In this document: in pieces, positions 1-11,099 of the stretch | Numbering within the stretch: position 1 is the first letter of the stretch | How the letters are laid out: the number at the start of each line of letters is the position of its first letter | Source: Gemmatimonadaceae bacterium | GTDB taxonomy: Bacteria > Gemmatimonadota > Gemmatimonadetes > Gemmatimonadales > Gemmatimonadaceae | DNA: 64,000 bases | Direction of reading: 5' to 3' | Assembly (NCBI GenBank): GCA_019186945.1 | Contig: JABAQJ010000007.1 | Span: forward strand, 124,001-188,000 | Made by a program: the position numbers and the translations under genes | The notes under the pieces: model-generated | What the model saw: only the letters and a program-made list of their open reading frames with translations | What the model was told of the DNA's origin: nothing | The model's database searches: none

Positions 1-126
1 CTGGACGGTGACAGGCACCGCGTCCACTACCTGCGCCGCCCCTTCCAGCGCGAGCCCGACTTCGGGGTGACGAGCGTGAACTACGACTTCGCCGAGCTGT
101 TGGCGCGGGCGGAGGCGCCCCGGTGA
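1..126 (+). CDS. C-terminal tail of an unidentified protein (5' end outside window)
   Basis: An open frame enters at base 1 and ends at TGA 124-126, giving 41 residues that end FAELLARAEAPR. The next gene begins only a few bases later on the same strand, so this is probably the gene preceding the DUF4143 ATPase in the same defence-type operon. Methylase/DUF499 islands often carry a helicase or nuclease upstream, but no motif in this tail identifies the protein and no function is assigned. Confidence 0.55.
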   Translation: MDGDRHRVHYLRRPFQREPDFGVTSVNYDFAELLARAEAPR

Positions 127-127
127 A

Positions 128-1407
128 GTGGTAGCAATACCGGCGCGGTATGATTATCATACCGCCATGGAAGCAGCTTCTTCCAGGACCCTGCTGCCCC
201 GCGCGGCCCGCCACCCGCTCGCCGATGCCCTGCGTGTGATGCCGGTGGTCGTGGTGCTCGGCGCACGCCAGACGGGCAAGACGACGCTGGTTCGTTCCTT
301 CCCGGAGCTGGCGGCGCGCCCGTACTTCACGCTCGACGATATGGACGTGCGATTGCACGCTGAGGCCGACCCCGAGGCCTTGGTATCCCGCGCGCCCAGA
401 CTCGTGCTCGACGAGGTGCAGCGCGCCAAGGGGCTGCTCATCGCCATCAAGCGGGCCGTGGATCAAGATCGCCCCCGGCGGCCGGGCCGATTCGTCCTGA
501 CCGGGTCCGCGAACCTGCTCATGCTGCGGGAGATCGGCGAAACCTTGGCCGGGCGGGCCTCCTACGTGACGCTGTGGCCGATGACGACCCGAGAGCTCGC
601 CGGAGCTGGGCGCACGGGTCTCTGGAGCGAGCTGCTCGCGGCCCCCGCGCCGCAGTGGCGCGACGTCCTCGAGGGCACGGATCGCGCCCCGGTGGACTGG
701 CGCGAGGCCGTGCTTCAGGGTGGGTTCCCGATCCCAGCCCACGAGCTGGCGACGCCCGAAGCACGAGCGCTCTGGTTTTCCGGGTACGTGCAGACGTACC
801 TGGAACGCGACCTCCCGGAGCTGCGCGCAGTGGAGAACCTGGCGGACTTCCGCCGTCTGGCGCAAGCAGCCTGCCTGCGCGTGGGTTCGCTGCTGAATCA
901 GGCCGAGCTCGGTCGCGACGTCGGCCTGAGCCAGCCGCAGGTCCACCGCTTCCTGAATGTGCTCGAAGCGAGCTTTCTCGCCGTGCGCCTGCCAGCCTTC
1001 ACGGTCAACCGCACCAAGCGGCTCATCAAGGCGCCCAAGATCTACTGGTGCGACACCGCACTCTCGATGCACTTGAGCGGCGATTCCGAGCCTCGTGGCG
1101 CACAGCTCGAGAATCTCGTGCTGCTCGATCTGTTCGCCTGGCGCGACCTCGCGGTGCCGAAGCCGGAGGTACTGTACTGGCGCACCGCCGACGGGACCGA
1201 GGTGGACTTCGTGATTGAGACGGCAAAGCGTCTGTTGCCCATCGAGGTGAAAACGTCCGCCCGCGCGCTGCCGGCGGATGCGAAGGGGCTGGAGACCTTT
1301 CTCGACGAGTACGGTAATCGCAGCGACGGCGGGCTCCTGCTCTACGGCGGCCACGAGGTCTTTCCCCTGACCCGCCGGGTCCTGGCCGCGCCCTGGTGGA
1401 GGGTACT

Positions 1408-1411
<4 letters not shown>
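128..1411 (+). CDS. AAA_14/DUF4143 ATPase (first copy)
   Basis: An ATPase of the AAA_14 + DUF4143 family, 427 residues from GTG 128 or 414 from ATG 167. The N-terminal half has a Walker A motif (GARQTGKT, residues 45-52 counted from GTG 128) and a Walker B-like LVLDEVQ. The C-terminal half has the DUF4143 nuclease-like signature, EVDF followed by PIEVK, resembling the D-x(n)-ExK core of PD-(D/E)XK enzymes. ATG 167 directly follows a perfect palindrome (145-165) and is a plausible start without an upstream ribosome site; GTG 128 would translate through the palindrome. The gene overlaps the next (its TGA overlaps GTG 1408), so the two are probably translationally coupled. Family members are common in bacteria and archaea and their role is poorly known; involvement in defence here is inferred from neighbours. 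Confidence 0.88.
137..165. promoter_or_regulatory. Palindromic operator-like site before the first DUF4143 ATPase
   Basis: Bases 145-165 form a perfect palindrome with arms GCGGTATGAT and ATCATACCGC around a single central T. An extra ATACCG at 137-142 faces CGGTAT at 146-151, so the hexamer occurs three times in alternating orientation (137-142, 146-151, 159-164). The site ends one base before ATG 167. This is the architecture expected of a repressor or autoregulatory binding site; the binding protein is unknown. Confidence 0.6.
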
Positions 1412-4314
<2,903 letters not shown>

Positions 4315-4390
4315 GCCATGTCGCGGCCGGGCGAGCCTGTCCGGCGCGTGGGATGGCCTCACGATCGACGATCTTGCTTGTTGACCATGA

Positions 4391-4415
4391 CGCCAAATTT
4401 ACCGTAAATTTGGCG
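4391..4415. promoter_or_regulatory. 25-bp perfect palindrome before the second DUF4143 ATPase
   Basis: Arms CGCCAAATTTAC (4391-4402) and GTAAATTTGGCG (4404-4415) are exact reverse complements around one central C at 4403. The palindrome ends three bases before ATG 4419. It is strikingly AT-rich for this region. Position and geometry match the site before the first DUF4143 ATPase, although the sequence differs, which suggests a family-specific regulatory or recognition element. Confidence 0.65.
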
Positions 4416-4418
4416 ACG

Positions 4419-5573
4419 ATGTTTGCACGCACCCTTGAGCTGCCGCGCGGGGCCTTCTTCCTGTTCGGCCCGCGCGGCACCGGCAAAAGCACGTGGATTC
4501 GCCAGCGACTGGGCGACGCACTGCTCGTCAACCTGCTCCAGCCGGAGAACGCCCTGCGCCTGGAGCGCGAGCCGGCGCTGTTCCGCGCCCAGGCGCTCGC
4601 GCGGCAGAAGTCGGACTGGATCGTGGTGGATGAGATACAGCGAGTGCCCGCACTCCTGGACGAGGTGCATATCCTGATGGAGCAGGGCTATCGCCGCTTC
4701 GCCCTGACCGGCTCCTCGGCGCGCAAACTCCGACGCGGGGCCGCGAACCTCCTGGCCGGGCGCGCGGTGCTGCGCACGCTCTTCCCCCTCACGGCGCCCG
4801 AAGTCGACTTCTCGGTGCCGGCGGCGCAGCGCCTGCGGTTCGGATCAATGCCGCTCAGCGTCACGGCGGCAAACGACCACGCCCGCGAGGACTTCCTGCG
4901 CGCCTTTGTCACCACCTACCTCGCGGAGGAAATCCGCGCCGAAGGACTGGTGCGCAACCTGGGCAGCTTCAGCCGCTTTCTGGATGTTGCCGCGCTTGCC
5001 GCCGGGCAGACGACCAACGTCTCGGCCGTTTCGCGCGATGCGGGCGTGTCGCGCGAAACGGCGCGCGGCTATTTCGATATCCTCGTCGACACGCTGATCG
5101 GTGACTGGCTCCCTGCGTACCGTCCGCGTGCCAAGGTCAAGGAAGTGGCGCAGCCCAAGTTCTACTGGTTCGACCCGGGCGTGTTGCACGCCGCTGCCGG
5201 CGGGTTCGATCAGCCGCTGCCCTCGGATTTCGACGGCGTCCTGCTCGAACATCTGGTGCTGCATGAACTGAAGGCCTACGTGCACTATCATGACCTGAAG
5301 GGATCGCTCGGCTATTGGGCCACGCCGAGCGGCGGCGAGGTTGATTTTGTCTGGTGGCGCGGCACCACGATGACGGCCATCGAGGTGAAGGCAGGACGTC
5401 GCTTTCGCCAGGAGTACCGGGCTGGCATCCGCTCACTCGGAACCGGATTCAAGGGCACACTGCGCAGTTGGATCGTTTATCGGGGCACTGAGGAGTTAAA
5501 GGTTGACGGAACGTGGGTACTGCCGGTGGAAGCATTTCTCGAGCGACTGCACGACGGCGACATACTCGGATAG
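4419..5573 (+). CDS. AAA_14/DUF4143 ATPase (second copy)
   Basis: A 384-residue ATPase starting at ATG 4419 just after a 25-bp palindrome; the frame is open further upstream, but that part overlaps the methylase gene and reads through the palindrome, so it is unlikely to be coding. Walker A is GPRGTGKS (residues 17-24), with a Walker B-like WIVVDEIQ. The C-terminal DUF4143 part ends with EVDFVWW and AIEVKAG, again resembling a PD-(D/E)XK nuclease core. It shares domain order with the 128-1411 protein but the sequences differ widely, so they are paralogues rather than a recent duplication. It lies between the methylase and the DUF499 gene on the same strand. Its role is unknown; it may be regulatory, nucleolytic, or a passenger of the island. 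Confidence 0.88.
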   Translation: MFARTLELPRGAFFLFGPRGTGKSTWIRQRLGDALLVNLLQPENALRLEREPALFRAQALARQKSDWIVVDEIQRVPALLDEVHILMEQGYRRFALTGSSARKLRRGAANLLAGRAVLRTLFPLTAPEVDFSVPAAQRLRFGSMPLSVTAANDHAREDFLRAFVTTYLAEEIRAEGLVRNLGSFSRFLDVAALAAGQTTNVSAVSRDAGVSRETARGYFDILVDTLIGDWLPAYRPRAKVKEVAQPKFYWFDPGVLHAAAGGFDQPLPSDFDGVLLEHLVLHELKAYVHYHDLKGSLGYWATPSGGEVDFVWWRGTTMTAIEVKAGRRFRQEYRAGIRSLGTGFKGTLRSWIVYRGTEELKVDGTWVLPVEAFLERLHDGDILG

Positions 5574-5596
5574 CTGCATGAGGAGCAGCGACTGAC

Positions 5597-8500
5597 ATGG
5601 CCATCACCAACCAGGAACGCGTCGGCAAGGCGATGGAACTTCTGCGAGCTGGCATCGCGCCGTATGTCGAGCGCGAAGTGCAGTCAGCGGTCAAGGCCGG
5701 CTGGGTGCACATGGACGCGATCCGCCGCTTCGCGGACGATCCGATGCTCGGCCGGAAAGCAATCGCCGAGTGGGATGTCGCCGGCGTTCTCAAGCTCATG
5801 TGGGAGACGTGGAATGACGTCTTCGCGCGAACGCTTGGACGTGCCGAGCGCTCCCTCGTGCAGGAGCTACGCGACTGCCGCAACAAGTGGGCGCACCAGG
5901 AGAAGTTCACGAGCGACGACGCCGATCGAGCGCTCGACTCGATGACGCGCCTGCTCGCCGCGGTCTCGGCACCGCAGGCCGACGAAGTCAACACGATGAA
6001 ACGGGAACTGCGGCGGCTCACCTATGACGAGCAGGTGCGCAACGAGAAGCGCAAGGCCGGCGGTTCGCTGATCGAGGCCACCGCCACCGGCACACTCAAA
6101 CCCTGGCGCGAGATCGTAACGCCGCACGCAGACGTGGCGAGCGGGCGCTACCAGCAAGCCGAGTTCGCGGCCGATCTCTGGCAGGTGCACCTTGGCGAGG
6201 GCTCGGATGAATACAGGGAGCCGCAGGAGTTCTTTCGCCGGACCTACCTCACCGAGAGCCTCAAGCGCTTGCTCGTGGGCGGCGTGCAGCGCCTCTCGGG
6301 CAAAGGCGGCGACCCGGTGGTGCAGCTCCAGACCAACTTCGGCGGCGGCAAGACCCACTCGATGCTCGCGCTCTATCACCTGTTCTCTGGCGCAAACCCG
6401 CGTGAGCTCGCCGGGGTGGACGCGGTGATGGCTGACGCGGGAGTAAAGAGCTTGCCCAGCGCGAAGCGCGTGGTGCTGGTGGGCAACAAAATCTCGCCCG
6501 GCAATCCGGTGACCAAGCCGGACGGCACCGTAGTGCGCACGCTGTGGGGTGAGCTGGCGTACCAGCTCGGCGGCAAGCAGGCCTTCGCGCGCGTTCGGGC
6601 CGACGACGAGAAGGCCACCAACCCCGGCGATGCCCTGCGCAAGCTGTTCAAGGAATACGGGCCGTGCCTTGTGTTGATTGACGAGTGGGTGGCCTACGCG
6701 CGCCAGCTCCACGACCAGAGCGACTTGCCCGCGGGCGGCTTCGAGACCCAGTTCACCTTCGCCCAGGCGCTCACCGAGTCGGCAAAGCTTGCGGGCAACT
6801 GTCTGCTCGTGATTTCGCTGCCGGCGTCGGACACGCAGGGCTCGCCGCACACGCAGGCCGACGATGCGGAGGTAGGCGGTATCCGTGGGCGCGAGGCGCT
6901 GGAGCGGCTGCGCAACGTGGTCGGGCGGGTGGAGTCGTCATGGCGTCCGGCGACCGCCGAGGAGGGCTTCGAGATCGTACGGCGGCGGCTGTTCGAGCCG
7001 CTGGCCGGACCGGACGCCTTCAAGCAGCGCGACGTGACCGCGCGCGCCTTCGCCGAGCTCTATCGCGCGCAGAGCGCGGAGTTCCCGCCCGAGTGCCGGG
7101 GGGGCGACTACGAAAAACGCATCCAGGCCGCCTACCCGATCCACCCGGAGATCTTCGACCGGCTCTACACCGACTGGTCCACCCTGGTGAAGTTCCAGCG
7201 CACGCGCGGGGTACTGCGCCTGATGGCGGCGGTGATCCACAGCCTCTGGGAGAAGGGGGACAGGAACCCGCTGATCCTTCCCCCGACGATCCCGATCGAC
7301 GACGGACGTGTCCAGTCGGAGCTCACCAGGTATCTGTCCGACAACTGGGCGCCGATCATCGAGAAGGACGTGGACGGGCCGAGCTCGCTGCCGCTCAAGA
7401 TCGACAGCGATCAGCCGAACCTGGGCAAGCTGCACGCGACGCGGCGGGTGGCGCGCACCATCTATCTCGGATCTGCGCCCACCACGGCGGCCGCGCACCG
7501 CGGGCTCGAGGACCGGCGCGTCAAGCTCGGTTGTGTGATGCCGGGCGAATCCCCGGCGGTGTTTGGCGACGCGCTCCGGCGCCTCGCGGCTGCGGCGACC
7601 TATCTCTACCAGGACGGGCCACGTTTCTGGTACGCGACCCAGCCGACGGTCACCAAGCTCGCCGAGGATCGCGCCGAACAGATGAAGCGCGATCCTGACA
7701 AGGTGGCCGAGGAGCTGGATCGGCGAATGCGGGCCGACCTGAACAAGACCGGCGACTTCTCGCGCATCCACCCGCTGCCGCGCTCGGGTGCCGACGTTCC
7801 GGACGACCTCGATGCGCGGCTGGTTGTGCTGCCCGCGGAGCACCCGCACACCAAGGAGCCGGGCAGCGCCGCCGAGGTGGCGGCGCGGGCGATCCTCGAG
7901 TCGCGTGGCAACACGCCGCGGCTCTACCGCAACACGCTGGTGTTCCTCGCGGCGGACAAGGTGCGGCTGCAGGATCTCGACGAGGCGCTGCGCCGGTTCC
8001 TCGCGTGGCAGTCGATCCTGGCCGAGAAGGACGCGCTCAACCTCGATCCACATCAGGTGCGCCAGGCCGAGACGCAGAAACTGGCGGCCGACGGCGCGGT
8101 GACGGCGCGGCTCCCCGAGACCTACCAGTGGCTGATCGTGCCGGAGCAGGCGAACCCGCAGGCGCCAATCGCCTGGCAGGCGGTTCGCCTTTCGGGCAGC
8201 GACGCGCTGGCGGCGCGCGCGAGCAAGCGGCTGCGGAACGATGAGCTGCTGGTGACCTCGCTCGGCTCGACCATCCTCCGCAAGCATCTCGATGAAGTCC
8301 CGCTCTGGCGCGGCGCGGACGTGCCCGTGCGACAGCTCGTGGAGGACTTCGCGCGCTATCTCTACCTGCCGCGCCTGGCGGGGTCGGACGTGCTGGTTCA
8401 GGCGATCTGCGACGGCGTGGCGCTGCTCACCTGGCAGGCGGACACGTTTGCCTACGCCGAGAGCCGCGACGAGCGTGCGGGGCGCTACCCGGGCCTGCGC

Positions 8501-8947
8501 GGTGGGCAGGTTGTGTCGCTGTCAGCGGAGAGCGCGGGGCTGCTGGTGAAGCCGGATGTCGCGCGGAAACAGATGGATGCCGAAGCGCCGGCGGCGGCAC
8601 CCGGGGGCGAAGCGGACGGCGAGCCCGGAAATGGAGCGATGCCTCCGGGATCGGCCGCGCCGGCTGCCGGTGGCGACGGGACCGTCGGCACTGCGACCAC
8701 GGCGTCACCGTTGCCGCGCCGGTTCCACGGGACCGTGCGGCTCGACGCCGCGCGCGTCGGCCGCGACGCCAGCCGCATCGCCGACGAGGTGATCGCCCAC
8801 CTCGTCGGACAGGTCGGCGCCGAGGTCACGGTCACCCTCGACATCGAGGCGACGCTGCCCGGCGGTGCATCCGATCAGATCGTCCGCACGGTGACGGAAA
8901 ACAGCCGGACGTTGAAGTTCACGAGTCACGGCTTCGAGACCGAGTAG
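5597..8947 (+). CDS. Swt1-HEPN/DUF499 ATPase
   Basis: An 1116-residue protein starting at ATG 5597. Residues 1 to about 125 resemble a Swt1-type HEPN domain and contain RNKWAH (R95-x4-H100), the Rx4-6H motif of HEPN ribonucleases. The rest is the DUF499 ATPase, with Walker A NFGGGKTH (about 247-254) and Walker B CLVLIDEW (about 357-364). After a Gly/Ala/Pro linker the last 75 residues form a separate C-terminal domain (RFHGTVRLD to the end). DUF499 proteins co-occur with DUF1156 methylases in predicted defence systems, where the methylase is thought to mark self DNA and the ATPase to act on invaders; that role is inferred, not shown. The HEPN motif suggests an RNase effector. A decayed copy of the C-terminal domain lies at 34731-35014. 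Confidence 0.9.
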   Translation: MAITNQERVGKAMELLRAGIAPYVEREVQSAVKAGWVHMDAIRRFADDPMLGRKAIAEWDVAGVLKLMWETWNDVFARTLGRAERSLVQELRDCRNKWAHQEKFTSDDADRALDSMTRLLAAVSAPQADEVNTMKRELRRLTYDEQVRNEKRKAGGSLIEATATGTLKPWREIVTPHADVASGRYQQAEFAADLWQVHLGEGSDEYREPQEFFRRTYLTESLKRLLVGGVQRLSGKGGDPVVQLQTNFGGGKTHSMLALYHLFSGANPRELAGVDAVMADAGVKSLPSAKRVVLVGNKISPGNPVTKPDGTVVRTLWGELAYQLGGKQAFARVRADDEKATNPGDALRKLFKEYGPCLVLIDEWVAYARQLHDQSDLPAGGFETQFTFAQALTESAKLAGNCLLVISLPASDTQGSPHTQADDAEVGGIRGREALERLRNVVGRVESSWRPATAEEGFEIVRRRLFEPLAGPDAFKQRDVTARAFAELYRAQSAEFPPECRGGDYEKRIQAAYPIHPEIFDRLYTDWSTLVKFQRTRGVLRLMAAVIHSLWEKGDRNPLILPPTIPIDDGRVQSELTRYLSDNWAPIIEKDVDGPSSLPLKIDSDQPNLGKLHATRRVARTIYLGSAPTTAAAHRGLEDRRVKLGCVMPGESPAVFGDALRRLAAAATYLYQDGPRFWYATQPTVTKLAEDRAEQMKRDPDKVAEELDRRMRADLNKTGDFSRIHPLPRSGADVPDDLDARLVVLPAEHPHTKEPGSAAEVAARAILESRGNTPRLYRNTLVFLAADKVRLQDLDEALRRFLAWQSILAEKDALNLDPHQVRQAETQKLAADGAVTARLPETYQWLIVPEQANPQAPIAWQAVRLSGSDALAARASKRLRNDELLVTSLGSTILRKHLDEVPLWRGADVPVRQLVEDFARYLYLPRLAGSDVLVQAICDGVALLTWQADTFAYAESRDERAGRYPGLRGGQVVSLSAESAGLLVKPDVARKQMDAEAPAAAPGGEADGEPGNGAMPPGSAAPAAGGDGTVGTATTASPLPRRFHGTVRLDAARVGRDASRIADEVIAHLVGQVGAEVTVTLDIEATLPGGASDQIVRTVTENSRTLKFTSHGFETE

Positions 8948-8981
8948 GGAGGCGTGTGACCCCTTGCAAGAAGCAGCAGGC

Positions 8982-9041
8982 GCCTAACGACAGGTGCAGC
9001 GGAGGGCGCTGCGCGCTGCCCGCTGGTGTTTAGTGTTAGCT
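8982..9041 (+). repeat. attC-like imperfect palindrome (possible integron recombination site)
   Basis: The 60-bp element begins GCCTAAC (8982-8988, fits the RYYYAAC R'' consensus) and ends GTTAGCT (9035-9041, one base off GTTRRRY). Between them CAGCGG and CCGCTG form an inner stem with unpaired bases and a GC-rich centre, as in integron attC sites. It lies 34 bp after the DUF499 stop and 45 bp before a broken PIN gene, the arrangement expected between two cassettes. No integrase gene or clear second attC was seen, and GCCTAACG is frequent throughout the window, so the call is tentative. Confidence 0.4.
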
Positions 9042-9086
9042 GTCCAGCGAGCCTTCCGCCGGGATTGACCGGCGCGCGCGCAAGAC

Positions 9087-9480
9087 GTGAGGTGCGTGCT
9101 CGACACCGACGTTCTGATGTCTGGGATCTTCTTCGGCGGGCTGCAGGCCGTACTGGAGGCGTGGACGTCGGGCGGTGTGGAGTCGGTGCGCTCGCCGGAG
9201 ATCCTCGCGGAGTAGCGCACCGTAGGCGAGGAGCTGCGTGGGCGGTGCCTGGAGCGCGCAGAAGCGCTCGCGCCTATCCTAACGCTCCTCGCGTTGTAGG
9301 CTACGTTATTGGCGTCTCCGCCTTTGCCTATCCGGTGTGCGTAGATCCAGACGACGACGTGTTCCACGCGGCGGCGCTTGCACTCCCGGAGCACGCTGCG
9401 CTCGCGGTATTCGCGCAGGCTGAAGATCCTGGGTCATGCGTTGGCGGAGCGCTGTCATGGTGATCTCCCGGCGAGGCGTC
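9087..9480 (+). pseudogene. Degenerate PIN-domain toxin (VapC-like)
   Basis: From GTG 9087 the frame reads VRCVLDTDVLMSGIFFGG, then an AWTSGGVESVRSPEILAE segment, the N-terminal half of a PIN-domain ribonuclease with its first acidic residue (LDTDVL). It is interrupted by in-frame TAG codons at 9213-9215 and 9297-9299, although similarity resumes between and after them (LAPILTLLA). A frameshift then moves the match to another frame, giving VCVDPDDDVFHAAALA, which matches the second acidic cluster of PIN proteins. The end is approximate. No antitoxin gene is visible beside it. The gene is clearly dead. Confidence 0.75.
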
Positions 9481-9577
9481 AACACACGTCTGACATCGCG
9501 CCGTCAACTACATCAATCAACTTACGGCAACACCACCGGCCACGATCGAGATCCTATCCGCTGCCGGCGGATTGAGT

Positions 9578-10987
9578 TCAACGTCCGATTCGCGCGCCGA
9601 CGGCGCGGGCGATCGCCTGAGCGACCGAATCCTGCAGTGCGAACATCGAGGTGATGGATCCTTCGAAAGCGCCGACCCAGAGTGTCGAATCCGCCGTCAC
9701 GCTGTAGAGACGGGGCAGGATGCGCACCCGATCTCGCTCGCGTTGCACCGTGGCTTCGAGAATCAGGTCAGCGCGTGTGCGAAAGAGCGAGTCAGTGGAG
9801 GCTGAGTCCGCGCCAGGACGTGTGGTGACACGCAAGCCACCGATCCGAGCCAGGGCATTGGTGACTTGCGACGTCAGGCCAATGGACGCCGCCTCTGCCG
9901 CGGCATCCCGGCCGACCGCGACGAACGGTGCCACCTCGATCGCCGCTCCAGTCAGCGCGGGCGTGACCGGCGATTCCCGGGTGTCGAGTGAGCGCCATAC
10001 GAAGGGCGTCGTGGCGGCAAACGCGATCAGCGCGACGGCCGACCAGCTGGCGATTCGGCGGCCGGTCCAGGACGCGCGTGCCGGCGAGACGAAATCGCCG
10101 CTCGTCACGTCCGGGGATTCGAGCATTCGCAACAGTTCGGTCGCGGTCCTGGGACGTTGGGCCGGCTCCTTCTCCAGGCATCGCATGACGATCGCGGCGA
10201 GTGGGGGTGGCACGTCCGAGCGTCGCGATCTGACGGGTGGTGCAGGCTGCGACAGCTGTGCGGCCAGCAGTTGCGCAGGCGTGGCAGCGTGGAACGGCGG
10301 TGCGCCGGCGAGCATCTCGTAGGCCACGATGCCAAGCGCGTATATGTCCGCGCGGTGATCCACTTGCGGATCGGCGGCAACCTGCTCGGGCGCCATGTAG
10401 GCTGGCGTGCCTAACGTCACACCGGCTCCCGTCAGCGTATTCGCGCCCGGCACGCCCGGCGGCAAGTCGCGCGGACGCAGCGGCCGGCCGGTCCGCGCCT
10501 GGTCGATCGCCTTGGCCACGCCGAAGTCGGTTACCACGGCTGCACCGCCCGCCAGCATCACGTTGTCCGGCTTGATGTCCCGGTGGACGACGCCGCGCGC
10601 ATGCGCGAACGCCAGGGCGCTAAGGACGTCCTTGCACACCGCCACGGTCTCGCGCACGGAGAGAGGTCCCCGGATGAGGCGTGCGCGCAGCGACTCCCCT
10701 TCGATGAATGGCATCACGAAGTAGGGGAGCCCATCCACCTCACCAGACGTCAACACGGGAACGATGTGCGGGTGCTGCAACCCGGCTGCGAGCATGATCT
10801 CCCGGCGGAAACGCTCCACGGAAAGAGTTGCCGTCAGCGTAGACGGAAGCACCTTGAAGACGACGCGCCGCGACAGCTGGCGATCGAACGCGACGAAGAC
10901 ACGGGACATGCCGCCACCGCCGAGTTCCCGCTCGATGGTACACCAGTCCTGCACGTGGGCGCTCAATTGCGCGACCAGGTCGGTCAT
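9578..10987 (-). CDS. Membrane-anchored Ser/Thr protein kinase
   Basis: A eukaryotic-type kinase of 469 residues from ATG 10987 (the frame is open upstream to 11083, but the kinase domain starts naturally here). It has the glycine-rich loop ELGGGGMSRV, the lysine in VVFKVL (K45), catalytic HRDIKPDN (about 136-142), DFG (about 154-156) and the APE motif in YMAPEQV. After the kinase domain one hydrophobic helix (SAVALIAFAATTPFVW) precedes about 130 residues predicted to be extracytoplasmic, containing VTNALARIGGLRVTTRPGA. This layout, with a FlgO/TolB-like sensor-type C-terminus, is typical of Gemmatimonadota and Acidobacteria. It follows the DUF4403 gene on the same strand with a 113-bp gap. 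Substrates are unknown. Confidence 0.92.
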   Translation of the reverse strand: MTDLVAQLSAHVQDWCTIERELGGGGMSRVFVAFDRQLSRRVVFKVLPSTLTATLSVERFRREIMLAAGLQHPHIVPVLTSGEVDGLPYFVMPFIEGESLRARLIRGPLSVRETVAVCKDVLSALAFAHARGVVHRDIKPDNVMLAGGAAVVTDFGVAKAIDQARTGRPLRPRDLPPGVPGANTLTGAGVTLGTPAYMAPEQVAADPQVDHRADIYALGIVAYEMLAGAPPFHAATPAQLLAAQLSQPAPPVRSRRSDVPPPLAAIVMRCLEKEPAQRPRTATELLRMLESPDVTSGDFVSPARASWTGRRIASWSAVALIAFAATTPFVWRSLDTRESPVTPALTGAAIEVAPFVAVGRDAAAEAASIGLTSQVTNALARIGGLRVTTRPGADSASTDSLFRTRADLILEATVQRERDRVRILPRLYSVTADSTLWVGAFEGSITSMFALQDSVAQAIARAVGARIGR

Positions 10988-11099
10988 GATAGCGGTGTGG
11001 ACACGTGTAACAGTAGCATCGTTACCGCAGTGGGACGAAAGACGAGGCGCGCGGGCTGTACCGAATCGTTCAGCGAAAACCACACGGCAGGCGCCGGTT

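Noticed and set aside
1-126. Assigning the leading fragment to a helicase
   Set aside because: Only 41 residues are visible and none forms a helicase motif.
9273-9305. CCTAACG followed by CGTTGTAGG as a second attC
   Set aside because: The bases lie within the stretch that still translates as the PIN domain, so the match is probably coincidental.
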